Of a stretch of 47,757 bases of DNA, positions 35,188 to 43,979 are shown one piece after another. Both the position numbers and the translations under genes were made by a program. The number at the start of each line of letters is the position of its first letter. Within the stretch, counting starts at the first letter, position 1. The DNA comes from a virus, in IMG/VR virus record IMGVR_UViG_3300042517_000516, positions 1-47,757 of that record. One strand, 5' to 3'. The notes beneath the pieces were generated by a model. The model made no database searches. It saw only the letters and a list, made by a program, of their open reading frames with translations, and was not told the origin of the DNA.

Positions 35188-36976
35188 TGGAGCAGGCTTC
35201 GCACTCGTTCTGTACTAGATTCGTTGTGTCGCAATCAGGATCGATTTCACCAAACTCATTCTCAAAGCGTTCATCGGCTAGGACGCGCAACTTTCGCATT
35301 TTGAGGTGGCCTGTCAGCTTCAATCTAACCTGAAACTCATATCCGCTAGTAGACGGATAAGGAAGTGATCCACAAACAGTAGATGGATCTATTTCGGGTT
35401 CTGGCAATGCGACACGGGTTTTGACAGGAGGCTTGCTAAATAAGGTGGGCAGACATCCAGATGCGCGGTTCGGTATGCTCTTACAAACATCAAAGTTCTG
35501 AGCCCATCTAGCCCAAGGACTCCAGCATCCCTTTACATCGCTCTTGTAGAAGGCGTCTATGGCAACATTGCCAGAGAGTTCGCTCATCCACATCTCAGCA
35601 CTCTTGAGCAGCTTGAGCGTCAGAGGCAGATCGAACTGATAGCTCTTGGTGACCAGCTCCCACTCAATGTCATTACCGTCATCAGTCCACTCGTCACGGG
35701 TGATCTCCCAGATGCCGATGTAGTCGTTGTCGTCGAGGCCGATAACAAAGGCTCTAATCCCGTCAATGTTCTGGACGGTGACCAGCTGAAGCACCCTATC
35801 GGTCAATACCCACTTACCATCCCAAGCGGGAGGAACCTTCTCCTTGATCGTCGAGACCAAATCAAAGTCCAGCGCCACGCAACTCCTCCACACCACGCCT
35901 CGCTCAGTAGCTACAGGATTTGTTGTGGTGATAAGGCGGTTGTCGAAGTTGATGGAGCTGGACCAATAGAGCAGGCCACGATCGTCATGGCTCATGATCG
36001 GTTCCACCTCACGGCTGACAGGCGTGTTGGCCCAGGTGTTCCAATCGCGCCGGGCAAAATAGAACGAACGGATGCCGTCAGTGGACCGGAAAAAGAGATC
36101 TCCGTTTACCTGTGTAATCGATTCGTGGGACTCAGACCCATTACGAAGCAGGGCAAACCTCTGGATGGGCTGCTGGAGGTTCTGCCATTGAGTCCGGTCT
36201 GTCGGAGCGTCGAACTCAAACACGCCATTGGCAGTGAAGACCATCAGTGATCCTTCACCGGAGGCTGTGTCGGTCTTAGCGGAGAACGATAGGCCAGTCA
36301 CATCTCCAGCCTGCCAAGGAACAGTGAATGCTCCGCCCTCTGCGATTACATCATTATCTGTAAATCGTAGAACATTAGCCGTACCAAAAGCGGGGTCTCC
36401 GTAGATGATGTCACCGCCAATGAAATCTCTACCCCGGCCAACCCAAAGGCGACCAAGGCCATAAGCCATAGGGCCGCCTGTTGGCACCTCGTTTCGGTAG
36501 GCCCTGCGGACTCCTGCGCCGTCCCAGATGATCGGTTTGCTCTGTCCATCTTGGATGATCTGATACTGATCGGCCTGTACGAACCAAGCCTTACGCAACA
36601 CTGGCGAGTTGTCGTTTACACCTGTACCCAGTGACAGCTTGGTCGCAGTGATGGTCGAGGATCCCAATGGGATGGAGATCATCTCACCACTTATTGATAG
36701 GGTGATGTACAGCGAACCGTCTAGGGCGACGTACCCACCAGCGCCTTGGAACAAGCCCCCAGAGAACAGCGCCTCAACAGCTGGGTTCTGATAGGCGAGG
36801 TTGATGCGACTGACTCCAGGGCGAGGCTTAGGGATGCCGCCTCGAAAGCTCGTATTGGTTGCCTCCGCCATCATGTTGGCAGGCAGAAGACTTGGGTCGC
36901 GCCCAGAGTCCACGCCTCCTTCACATGAGAGGAAGCCGTCCTGCTTGCCGTTGGGTGTGGCGGTTTCGGTGATCAT
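35180..36976 (-). CDS. Tail nozzle or stabilisation-type protein, 598 aa
   Basis: The N-terminal pattern GGVDSGRDPSLLPANMMAEA and TSFRGGIPKPRPGV is one I recall from podovirus tail-nozzle/stabilisation proteins (NxxFRGG.P..RPG). The rest is repetitive beta-structure (LFFRSTDGIRSFYFARRDWN; VNGD) as in beta-propellers. A Cys-rich C-terminus ends VQNECEACSNA. It likely forms the tail nozzle through which DNA leaves. ATGA-coupled to the gene upstream. Confidence 0.7.
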   Translation of the reverse strand: MITETATPNGKQDGFLSCEGGVDSGRDPSLLPANMMAEATNTSFRGGIPKPRPGVSRINLAYQNPAVEALFSGGLFQGAGGYVALDGSLYITLSISGEMISIPLGSSTITATKLSLGTGVNDNSPVLRKAWFVQADQYQIIQDGQSKPIIWDGAGVRRAYRNEVPTGGPMAYGLGRLWVGRGRDFIGGDIIYGDPAFGTANVLRFTDNDVIAEGGAFTVPWQAGDVTGLSFSAKTDTASGEGSLMVFTANGVFEFDAPTDRTQWQNLQQPIQRFALLRNGSESHESITQVNGDLFFRSTDGIRSFYFARRDWNTWANTPVSREVEPIMSHDDRGLLYWSSSINFDNRLITTTNPVATERGVVWRSCVALDFDLVSTIKEKVPPAWDGKWVLTDRVLQLVTVQNIDGIRAFVIGLDDNDYIGIWEITRDEWTDDGNDIEWELVTKSYQFDLPLTLKLLKSAEMWMSELSGNVAIDAFYKSDVKGCWSPWARWAQNFDVCKSIPNRASGCLPTLFSKPPVKTRVALPEPEIDPSTVCGSLPYPSTSGYEFQVRLKLTGHLKMRKLRVLADERFENEFGEIDPDCDTTNLVQNECEACSNA

Positions 36977-38397
36977 GGAGCAACCTTGAGCGTCCCGGCG
37001 TCATTCCAGAGAGTGCCAGAAGGAAGGCCGGCTGCGGATGTCGGAAGAGTGGTGACCGTGATCCAAGTGTTGGTTCCGTTAGGAGTTGATATTTTCAAAC
37101 GACCACCGGCTGAACTAATCCACACGTCCTTCTGTTGAGGCGTTCCGAAATAGACTGACCCAGAAGGCGCTCCATAAGGATTGGTCGTAGCGCCACCGTT
37201 GTAGCCAAACGAAGCATACGCGGCTCCCGTAGCCAACAATGCTATGGTGGTGTCTTGATTGCTTGGATTCTCAACTATCAGACCACCAAGATCCTTTGTA
37301 TAAAGACCGTGAGTCGGTAGAGGAGCCACACCAAGTCCAAGTCGTCCAGAGATGGTGACAGTGTTTGCTGTGAAATCACCTCCAATCAGGGGAGTACCCG
37401 GTGCATTGTCGATGTAGAGCTTATTGTTTTCAGTAGTTAATGAACTTGGTCCAGCATTGAATCCAAGATAAACATTACGCTCACTGCTGCTTGACGAATA
37501 GTATCCAGCTCCTTGACCGATTGCGGTGTTATAAAATCCAGTCGTATTATTGTATAGAGAGCTTTCTCCAATAGCAGTGTTTCCGTCCCCTGAAATAAAG
37601 CTATTTAAGCTGTGAACACCCAAGGCGACATTGAAGTTTCCATTTGTGGCCGGGTACATTGAAAACGTACCAGCTGCAAAATTGTTTCTTCCATCATACA
37701 TGCTGTACATCGCAGCACGTCCAATAGCGATGTTGTTGTGTGCACCCGTGTTGTAGCTGGGATCAGATGGATTTGACGATCCAACTGTTGCCGCCCTATA
37801 AGCATCTTGGCCAATTACAACGTTGTTGTCGGAGCTGGTGATGCTTAGGCCAGCGTTGCTACCGATGATGACGTTGTTGGTCGGGGTGGTGGCGACAGGC
37901 GCGGCGTTGGCCCCGATGACAACGTTGTGCTGACCAAGAGTTGTCCCATTGAATGCGCCCCTTCCAACGCGGGTATTGCTAATCTGATTGCCGGGACCAT
38001 TTCCAATATTGATTCCTTCAATAACAGCTTCACCACCAACTGTAGCCGTATTACCTACAACAAGATTTGTGTTAACAGTGAAGTTATTGACCGTCTGAAA
38101 GTTGGTCCATCCAGCGTAAGTGGTCCAAGTCGTTAGATCGCTTCCAAGCTGATAGGCCACGCCATTGGTCAGCACCGCCAGCTGCCCAGCATGACGACGA
38201 GCCAGAGGGTAGATGTTGAGGTTCTGAAGTTCACTCAACGAACCCAAGCCAGTGAGCAGCCCGCCATAGTTGTAAACCGGAACAGCTGCCCCGTAGTTGG
38301 AGTTGGTGGCAGTGGGAGCGACGGGGCCAGTGACACGAAACGTGCCTGGAATCTGGGCAAGTAGTGTGAGCGGAAGCAGCAGCAGTAGGTATCTCAT
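36973..38397 (-). CDS. Beta-solenoid fibre-like protein with signal peptide, 474 aa
   Basis: I take the ATG at 38397 (MRYLLLLLPLTLLAQIPGTF), one base after the preceding stop; it gives a clear signal-type start. The middle is a repeat series (NVVIGANAA, NVIIGSNAG, NVVIGQDAY, NIAIGRAAM, NVALGVHSL, NTAIGESSL, NTAIGQGAG), as in beta-solenoid adhesins. It shares QTVNNFTVNTN with the 631-aa spike. A signal peptide on a fibre-like protein is unusual and suggests export from the infected cell or an odd assembly route. Confidence 0.75.
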   Translation of the reverse strand: MRYLLLLLPLTLLAQIPGTFRVTGPVAPTATNSNYGAAVPVYNYGGLLTGLGSLSELQNLNIYPLARRHAGQLAVLTNGVAYQLGSDLTTWTTYAGWTNFQTVNNFTVNTNLVVGNTATVGGEAVIEGINIGNGPGNQISNTRVGRGAFNGTTLGQHNVVIGANAAPVATTPTNNVIIGSNAGLSITSSDNNVVIGQDAYRAATVGSSNPSDPSYNTGAHNNIAIGRAAMYSMYDGRNNFAAGTFSMYPATNGNFNVALGVHSLNSFISGDGNTAIGESSLYNNTTGFYNTAIGQGAGYYSSSSSERNVYLGFNAGPSSLTTENNKLYIDNAPGTPLIGGDFTANTVTISGRLGLGVAPLPTHGLYTKDLGGLIVENPSNQDTTIALLATGAAYASFGYNGGATTNPYGAPSGSVYFGTPQQKDVWISSAGGRLKISTPNGTNTWITVTTLPTSAAGLPSGTLWNDAGTLKVAP

Positions 38398-38398
38398 A

Positions 38399-38644
38399 TT
38401 ATTTACGTTCAAGAGCGCGGATCCTGTCTTCGTGATCATCTAAAGTCTTCTGTTGGTTGGCCATCAATAGGATCGTCCTCTCCATCGAATCGATCCTTGG
38501 GTGCAGCTTCTCAAACTCCAGCTTAGTGACGAAGATCGATTTCAGATAAGTGAACACCACACCCATTACAATGGGCCCGAGGATGACCGCCCACTTGAAG
38601 GCCAAGTCTGTCCACTTCACTAAGTCTGAGTTGCCTTCGATCAT
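38399..38644 (-). CDS. Membrane-anchored coiled-coil protein, 81 aa
   Basis: A transmembrane helix (residues about 14-34, FKWAVILGPIVMGVVFTYLK) is followed by a heptad coiled coil (KLEFEKLHPRIDSMERTILL ... DDHEDRIRALERK). This layout fits an i-spanin-like or holin-accessory protein of the lysis cluster. It is ATGA-coupled to the lipoprotein gene. Not verified. Confidence 0.6.
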   Translation of the reverse strand: MIEGNSDLVKWTDLAFKWAVILGPIVMGVVFTYLKSIFVTKLEFEKLHPRIDSMERTILLMANQQKTLDDHEDRIRALERK

Positions 38645-38874
38645 TTTGGATCAGGGAGAGCGTACCAACCCGCTGGAATCGGAACGCGGTTCTGACTCTT
38701 CACAGATTGGCCTTTTTGGTCAATCACCCAAACACGGGCCTTTATGGGTTCAGCCAACCTAACCGGCTCTCCGTCAGGCACCAGGATTACCCTGGTCGCG
38801 CATCCGCTTATGAGCGTTGATGCGATCACGAAGGCGCTGACGGAGGCCGGGACGCTGTTGAGCATCTTCACTCG
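38641..38874 (-). CDS. Lipoprotein, possible o-spanin, 77 aa
   Basis: Starting at GTG 38874 (MKMLNSVPASVSAF), the protein has a short hydrophobic stretch then ISGC, a lipobox whose Cys would carry the lipid. AAAGGA lies 8 bases upstream of the GTG. The mature part is short and soluble (RLAEPIKARVWVIDQKGQ). It begins within the 54-aa gene in another frame, the Rz/Rz1-type nesting. A spanin-like role in outer-membrane disruption is inferred. Confidence 0.65.
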   Translation of the reverse strand, partial: RVKMLNSVPASVSAFVIASTLISGCATRVILVPDGEPVRLAEPIKARVWVIDQKGQSVKSQNRVPIPAGWYALPDPK

Positions 38875-38938
38875 TTTGGTCCTTTCTAAGAAGTGACTCA
38901 ACGAACTTTAGGATGGCTATGACGATCTGCTCGATCAT
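38774..38938 (-). CDS. Small basic protein in the lysis cluster, 54 aa
   Basis: MIEQIVIAILKFVESLLRKD has a short hydrophobic helix too short for a full membrane span, followed by a strongly charged part (QRPGLRQRLRDRINAHKRMR). It is ATGA-coupled to the holin-like gene and overlaps the lipoprotein gene by 101 bp. It may be an i-spanin-like partner or a holin regulator. Confidence 0.5.
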   Translation of the reverse strand: MIEQIVIAILKFVESLLRKDQTSEDAQQRPGLRQRLRDRINAHKRMRDQGNPGA

Positions 38939-39117
38939 TCAGCTTTAGCAGCAGCAGCCTTGCTCTTCAGCGACCAGATGATCGTGATGATGGCAAGGAC
39001 ACCGCCAATGACGGCTTCAGTCTGCGAGTTCTCTAGGGCGATTCCTCGGGCAGCTAGGGCACCAGCACCAGCTTGGAGGAGAGCGCGGACAATGACTTCA
39101 ATGGTTTGTTTGTTCAT
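38935..39117 (-). CDS. Holin-like protein, 60 aa
   Basis: Two hydrophobic segments (residues about 8-26, IVRALLQAGAGALAARGI, and 34-50, AVIGGVLAIITIIWSL) and a Lys/Ala-rich C-terminal tail fit a small two-span holin of the Pam3-gp28-like kind. It sits in a row of ATGA-coupled small genes. It would make the inner-membrane hole that lets a lytic enzyme out, though no endolysin is recognisable nearby. Confidence 0.65.
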   Translation of the reverse strand: MNKQTIEVIVRALLQAGAGALAARGIALENSQTEAVIGGVLAIITIIWSLKSKAAAAKAE

Positions 39118-39260
39118 GACTTGCGACGTTTCTTGTTAATGGCTTCACGCTGAACCGAGTAGGCGATGGCCAGAGCCTGTTTCATGGGCTTACCACCATC
39201 AAGCTCACGCCTAAGGTTGGACTCAAAGGCCTTCTGAGAGGCGGAGTGTTTTAGGGGCAT
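39114..39260 (-). CDS. Small basic conserved-type protein, 48 aa
   Basis: MPLKHSASQKAFESNLRREL continues with GGKPMKQALAIAYSVQREA and ends KKRRKS. Small proteins of this pattern (SxKAFE...GKPxKQALAIAYS) recur in phages. It starts 2 bp after the previous stop and is ATGA-coupled to the holin-like gene. It is too short for many gene finders. Function unknown; a regulator of lysis timing is one option. Confidence 0.6.
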   Translation of the reverse strand: MPLKHSASQKAFESNLRRELDGGKPMKQALAIAYSVQREAINKKRRKS

Positions 39261-39262
39261 AA

Positions 39263-41158
39263 TTAAGGAGCAGGGTCAAAGATGATCCAAGCCACGGTGG
39301 ATGTATCAGTTCCGCTGGAAGATTGGATCGTAAATGATGTTCCGGCTGTGCGGGTGGACACTCGCAGCCAGCCCGGAGTTCCTCCGTCAGAGTTTCCTGT
39401 CAGTTGGATACGGCTATTCGCAGCGACAGCAGTTGTTGAGACCACAGCGGATCCACCAACCAAAGTGGCAACACCCATCTTGGCGTTGGAACCTTCTTTA
39501 ATGCGAACTCCATACCCTAGATTTCTAGCAATCAAGCTTCCATCTATCGTGATAGATCCATCAGATCCAGACATCTGAAAGTACTTAGGCGTTCCAGAAT
39601 TGTTTGCTGCTATGTTAAATCCACCTGTTCCGCTCAAATACAACAAGAAGCTGCCAAGAGATGAGTTTGTTACATTAATACTGTCTTGAAGAGAAAGAGT
39701 TCCAGAAACAGAAGAGTTCCCTCCAATGGTTGCTCCACCTGGAAAGCTTGATGTTCCTGCTGAATTGAAAACAAAGTATTTGTAAGATGCCGGTGTTCCA
39801 AGTTGAAATGCTAATCCGCCATCTTGATGTTGATAAAACAGTGCTGGATTGTTAAGCCCTGACGTTGTTAAAGAAATATTTCCAGGAGTTATACTAGCTT
39901 GATTGAAATAGTTATTTACAGCAGTTCCATCAAACCTCGTGTTTCCAGACACTATTCCGAACTGATAAACGTTTGTGGAAATCGCAAGAGACGTTGTAAA
40001 GTTAGCTGCCACGTCAGTTGCAAATACATTCCCAGAAAGAACAATTCCCTTTCCGTTGTAGTAAGAATTCGTTCTTGCGTCTTCAAATGCGTACTTTGGC
40101 AGCTTTGTTTTAACAGTCCCGAAGTTGATTCCCATCTTGCAGGCAGACAAAACTATTCCAGATGAAAACCCGCTCGCAATCGGATTAATGTAGAAGTCAG
40201 AATATGTTCCTGATGGCGCGCTATTTGTAACTCCAAACGCATTATCATCGTAGTTTGCTCCATAGAAAATACATGAGTCGAACGTGAGCGAAGACGTGTA
40301 TCCGTTAATGTTTATGTTGTGCTGAAAATTGTTGTTCGACTGTAATTGAGTCGCGGTTATGAGTCCTGCACTTGTTGGTGCGCCACGAAACTCAATGCCG
40401 TCACCTTGGTTGAAGTAAGTATCGACATTGAACAGACGCTGAGCTCCAGCCAATGGGCCATCGAAAAGGATCCCATCGCCACCGTTGAATCCAGCCCCAA
40501 ATGTTATCAATGTACAATCCGATGCGCCAACTCCTCCAGAGTCGTTACCAGCGAACCACACGCCGCCTCCATCACAGAAAACAACGCTGCCGTTTTTGAG
40601 TTCAACCTCATTGCGGCGAATCTTAATTCCCCATCCTTTGGCATTGATGACTGAAAAGTTGTAGAATCCAGTCTCATCCCTGAATGCTGTTTCAAGGCCC
40701 ACAACAACAAGAGGATCAGTAGATGTCTGGTTAGCCTTGTTACCATCAATGACGATGTTTCCAAGACCCGCACAGGCTCCTGTATTCCACGTCAAGATAG
40801 TTGAACTCAGAGCATTGTTCTTGAGCTTTAGCGAAGATTGTGTCTGTGATGCAAACTTCTCTGCGTTTGGCTGAGATCCAACAATCGCGACGATGTTTGT
40901 CTTAACCACAAGTGGTCCAGTTACGAAGATCCCAGTCGGGATTTTAACAGTGGCGCCAATCTGAGAAGCCTTATCCAGAGCCGCCTGAATCGCAGTCGTA
41001 TTGTCGGTAACGCCGTCTCCTACAGCCCCGAATGAAGTGATGCTTACCTCGGAGTTGTTAATGATTTGCGCGGCAAGGTTCGTCTTAACCGTGAAGTTGT
41101 TGACGGTCGTCTGAGCCGCCAGCGTGAAGCAGAAGAGTAGAGCAATCAGGTATTTCAT
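39263..41158 (-). CDS. Pectate-lyase-like beta-helix spike with signal peptide, 631 aa
   Basis: It begins MKYLIALLFCFTLAAQTTVN, a convincing signal-type start. Residues about 35-80 hold the Pectate_lyase_3-like opening (ITSFGAVGDGVTDNTTAIQA ... GATVKIPTGIFVTGPL), and the rest is a right-handed beta-helix with repeated N/G ladder turns. The end is a beta-rich tip. Such proteins often degrade or bind host polysaccharide as tail spikes. NNFTVKTN recurs in the 474-aa protein. The catalytic residues cannot be assigned. Starts 6 bp after the 100-aa gene. Confidence 0.8.
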   Translation of the reverse strand: MKYLIALLFCFTLAAQTTVNNFTVKTNLAAQIINNSEVSITSFGAVGDGVTDNTTAIQAALDKASQIGATVKIPTGIFVTGPLVVKTNIVAIVGSQPNAEKFASQTQSSLKLKNNALSSTILTWNTGACAGLGNIVIDGNKANQTSTDPLVVVGLETAFRDETGFYNFSVINAKGWGIKIRRNEVELKNGSVVFCDGGGVWFAGNDSGGVGASDCTLITFGAGFNGGDGILFDGPLAGAQRLFNVDTYFNQGDGIEFRGAPTSAGLITATQLQSNNNFQHNININGYTSSLTFDSCIFYGANYDDNAFGVTNSAPSGTYSDFYINPIASGFSSGIVLSACKMGINFGTVKTKLPKYAFEDARTNSYYNGKGIVLSGNVFATDVAANFTTSLAISTNVYQFGIVSGNTRFDGTAVNNYFNQASITPGNISLTTSGLNNPALFYQHQDGGLAFQLGTPASYKYFVFNSAGTSSFPGGATIGGNSSVSGTLSLQDSINVTNSSLGSFLLYLSGTGGFNIAANNSGTPKYFQMSGSDGSITIDGSLIARNLGYGVRIKEGSNAKMGVATLVGGSAVVSTTAVAANSRIQLTGNSDGGTPGWLRVSTRTAGTSFTIQSSSGTDTSTVAWIIFDPAP

Positions 41159-41163
41159 AGAGA

Positions 41164-41466
41164 TCAGATCCAGCCAGTGTTGTTGGTTCCAGTCGTCTTA
41201 ATCCACTGAACAGGAGAGGCTGGAGTAGTCAGGTCAAAGTAGATCGAACCAGGGATGGCAGTGACGTAGCCGTTGGGATCAGCAAAGGTTCCAGTGATGA
41301 TCTTCGGATCGGATGAAGTGATGGTGGCAGCGATCTGGCTGATGGTGATCCGCTTGGTCGTCCCACTGGCGGACTGACTCATATCACTGACATCGACGAT
41401 GGGTATAGGGTCGGCTGAGGTATCAACCGTCGAGATCGCGGGAAGATCGCTGATGCGTTTGTTCAT
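41164..41466 (-). CDS. Fibre anchor-like protein, 100 aa
   Basis: The N-terminal pattern RISDLPAISTVDTSADPIPI then VDVSDMSQSASGTTKRITIS is the virion-anchor module seen at the start of the 634-aa spike (RITALPAAPSLDYNNDVFPI). Here it is followed by a short beta part (YFDLTTPASPVQWIKTTG). It may cap or link spikes, or be a duplicated anchor. It lies between two spike genes. Confidence 0.65.
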   Translation of the reverse strand: MNKRISDLPAISTVDTSADPIPIVDVSDMSQSASGTTKRITISQIAATITSSDPKIITGTFADPNGYVTAIPGSIYFDLTTPASPVQWIKTTGTNNTGWI

Positions 41467-41481
41467 GGGTCAATTTTAAGA

Positions 41482-43386
41482 TTACCGATACGCAGGCCAT
41501 CTATAGTCAATCTGGATCCAGTTGCCCGCTCCAATGCCTCGAGATCCAATCACGCTCAGCTGACCGGTGGTTGGGTCGAGCTGCAAAATTGCAGGGTTAT
41601 CTACAGATCCCGCGTTGTAACATGTGGCATTCCACCGAAGGTAGTTAGGGGCTGCGGGCCTATAATTTACAGGGATTGTAGCAATGACGGCTCCAGTGGT
41701 GGTGTTCTGAACAGTGCCTCGAAGATAAACAACGTTATCAATTCCCTTGAGGATTTGAGCAGGACCATTGCCACCAAGGTTTACCCAAGGAGCCGTTAGG
41801 GTTAGATTAGTAAACTGAACCGGAAGATCTCTGGACGAAGGGAATACGTTTGCATCCCTATAGATCAAATCGGTTTCGTTTCCTGGGAAAACATTCCCGT
41901 AACCGCGAAGGCCAGAGAAGTAAGACGTAGATCCGGATTTGATGTACACTCCGAATCCGTTGTTATCGAAAGTAGTGAAGCCATCTAGGTCGACATCTGT
42001 GCCTTGAATGTCGATTCCGTTCCCGTAATTGACCCCTCCAGTTGAACCAGAATTGCTAGAAGTACAGGAGCAAAGACGGATGAAAGAAGAGCCCGGCTCT
42101 ATCGACCATCCAGTGGCGTATGTCGTTATGGAGTGACAGTTTACAAATGTGATCCTCTTGGAGTTTCCGTAGAGTCTGAAGCCAAGATACGAATTGTTTG
42201 AGCAGATGATGTTCGAGATGGCTATATCTCGAGTCAGGTCGGTTGCTGGGGTTGCATTGCCCTGAAGCATGAACCCTGTTCCGCAGTTACGAATGTAACC
42301 ATCAGAAATAACCAAGTCATTGATCTCTAGGTAGTTTCCGGGAGATCCAAAGTAGTTCTGTAGAACAAGACCGTATGTATTGGATGCGTTCTCTCCGTCA
42401 ATTTGGAAGTTAGAGAACACAGTCCTCTTACACTGACGAGTCGGGTCGCTCTTGATGATGACGCCTTCTCCAGCGGAATACCTGCTACGGAAGTCAGAAA
42501 CCAATCCTCCAAGAACCTTGTAGGCTTGTCCGTGAGTCCCGTAAACAGTGTCAACGTTGCTGATGTTTACGTTGGAATAGCCTTCAACAGAGAAAGCATG
42601 GACAGCACTCGACGGATCTTTGGCCAAGGCGCACACATTGTTGACCGTGAGATCAACGAATTGAGGCTGGCCGGCGAGGTAGTTGACCGTGCAAACAAGA
42701 CCTTCTTGAGCGACTCCAGAGTAGACTGAGTTACAGACAGCAGAGCCTGAATCCACTCCAAGGTTAGAAAACTCTAGGTTGTTTCCTCGGAAAACAAACG
42801 GGCCCTGGATGATCGTTCCGCCTTGGAGAGCAGTGAATCCAACATTGAAATCAGGCCGTTTCTCGCCAATAAACGACAGGTTGGATGCTGTTACAGTTCC
42901 AGGCGATGAGTAGGTTCCTGACGGCAGGAAAATCTTCCCACCGTTGGGCAAACACGCGACGGCAGTCGTGATGCTTCCACCGCACTGCTTGACGTTTAGC
43001 TGACCACTGTACTGAAGAAGGAATCGGCCCGACCCACTGGTAGGCGCTATCACCGTTCCAGAGTTGTCCGCATCAGAGCTTGATGAGGTGTAGATGTACG
43101 TTCCTTGGCCTCCATCATTATCTGTAGAGTAGCCACGGGTTACATAGATCTGACCATCAACAATCGAAGAAACTGAAACGGCACGAAGCGCAGCAACATT
43201 GTCGACAACGATCGACTTATTGCCCGAAGCAATCAGTACAGCATCAACCTGGCTGAGAGTGGCCTTGCTGGTCGTTCCAGTAGGTGTGATTGGCGTCGTG
43301 GCGCTGACATCAACAATGGGAAAGACATCGTTGTTGTAGTCCAGCGACGGAGCTGCCGGTAGAGCCGTGATTCGTGTGGCTGCCAT
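41482..43386 (-). CDS. Beta-helix tail-spike-type protein, 634 aa
   Basis: The N-terminal anchor module (residues 1-55, RITALPAAPSL...KATLSQVDAV) is shared with the 100-aa protein. A beta-helix follows (from about residue 130 with SLNVKQCGGSITTAVACLPNG and repeated V/N/I turns such as NISNVDTVYG, NLEINDLVIS). The C-terminal tip is beta-rich. It is the likely host-receptor spike, perhaps with depolymerase activity. No signal peptide is present here, unlike the 631-aa spike. Confidence 0.75.
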   Translation of the reverse strand: MAATRITALPAAPSLDYNNDVFPIVDVSATTPITPTGTTSKATLSQVDAVLIASGNKSIVVDNVAALRAVSVSSIVDGQIYVTRGYSTDNDGGQGTYIYTSSSSDADNSGTVIAPTSGSGRFLLQYSGQLNVKQCGGSITTAVACLPNGGKIFLPSGTYSSPGTVTASNLSFIGEKRPDFNVGFTALQGGTIIQGPFVFRGNNLEFSNLGVDSGSAVCNSVYSGVAQEGLVCTVNYLAGQPQFVDLTVNNVCALAKDPSSAVHAFSVEGYSNVNISNVDTVYGTHGQAYKVLGGLVSDFRSRYSAGEGVIIKSDPTRQCKRTVFSNFQIDGENASNTYGLVLQNYFGSPGNYLEINDLVISDGYIRNCGTGFMLQGNATPATDLTRDIAISNIICSNNSYLGFRLYGNSKRITFVNCHSITTYATGWSIEPGSSFIRLCSCTSSNSGSTGGVNYGNGIDIQGTDVDLDGFTTFDNNGFGVYIKSGSTSYFSGLRGYGNVFPGNETDLIYRDANVFPSSRDLPVQFTNLTLTAPWVNLGGNGPAQILKGIDNVVYLRGTVQNTTTGAVIATIPVNYRPAAPNYLRWNATCYNAGSVDNPAILQLDPTTGQLSVIGSRGIGAGNWIQIDYRWPAYR

Positions 43387-43390
43387 AAGA

Positions 43391-43552
43391 TTATCCTAAA
43401 GCGATTTCGCTGACGTTGTCTTCCTGGAGGATGAGGTCGAAGTTCTCTTGGGCTAACAGATCACCGAATAGTGGTACACACTCCGAGATCGTGTTGGAGC
43501 AGCATCCGTCATCTCCGTACTCCCAGTTATTGGGGAATGTTGGTGCGGCCAT
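43391..43552 (-). CDS. Small acidic protein, 53 aa
   Basis: MAAPTFPNNWEYGDDGCCSN begins a short acidic protein with a CC pair and ends NFDLILQEDNVSEIALG. It lies between the tail-fibre-assembly-like and 634-aa spike genes with normal spacing. I do not recognise a family. A small chaperone or virion protein is possible. Confidence 0.55.
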   Translation of the reverse strand: MAAPTFPNNWEYGDDGCCSNTISECVPLFGDLLAQENFDLILQEDNVSEIALG

Positions 43553-43553
43553 A

Positions 43554-43979
43554 TCAGTTGGGATTGGAGGCGATCTGCGCTGCGGACTTGTAGAGATCGT
43601 CTACGAACTCGGTTGTCCAGCCAAGCTCTTGTTGAAGCAATGAAATAATGGGGCTGTCCCGGACGATGTTCTCCTTATATTCCCAGCGGTTCCAGGCGAT
43701 CCATTTGTCAGGCTCTGGAAGCGCATTCATGGCCGCTTCGATATTGGCTTTTTCTCCAGCAATGATGGTGGCCTCACGCAGGGCCCACATCGAAACCTGC
43801 GTCGGGACAGGCACCACAATAGGGGCGACTACCCAAGCTCCATCAATCCACTGGCAGGTCTGGGTAGCAGGATCGTAAGGAGGCTGCGGAACCTCGACCC
43901 AGCCCTTTCGCAGAAGTGTGGCAATGATCTCTGGGTCGGTCTCGGATCGAAGTTGCTTGTCGTATGTGAGGTAGGTCAT
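43554..43979 (-). CDS. Tail-fibre-assembly-type protein, 141 aa
   Basis: The segment RKGWVEVPQPPYDPATQTCQ and WIDGAWVV (residues about 24-53) is typical of small phage proteins linked to fibre assembly. The remaining part is helical (ATIIAGEKANIEAAMNALPE). It follows the Con A-like fibre gene (ATGA overlap) and precedes spike genes. Chaperone for fibre folding is the best guess. Confidence 0.6.
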   Translation of the reverse strand: MTYLTYDKQLRSETDPEIIATLLRKGWVEVPQPPYDPATQTCQWIDGAWVVAPIVVPVPTQVSMWALREATIIAGEKANIEAAMNALPEPDKWIAWNRWEYKENIVRDSPIISLLQQELGWTTEFVDDLYKSAAQIASNPN

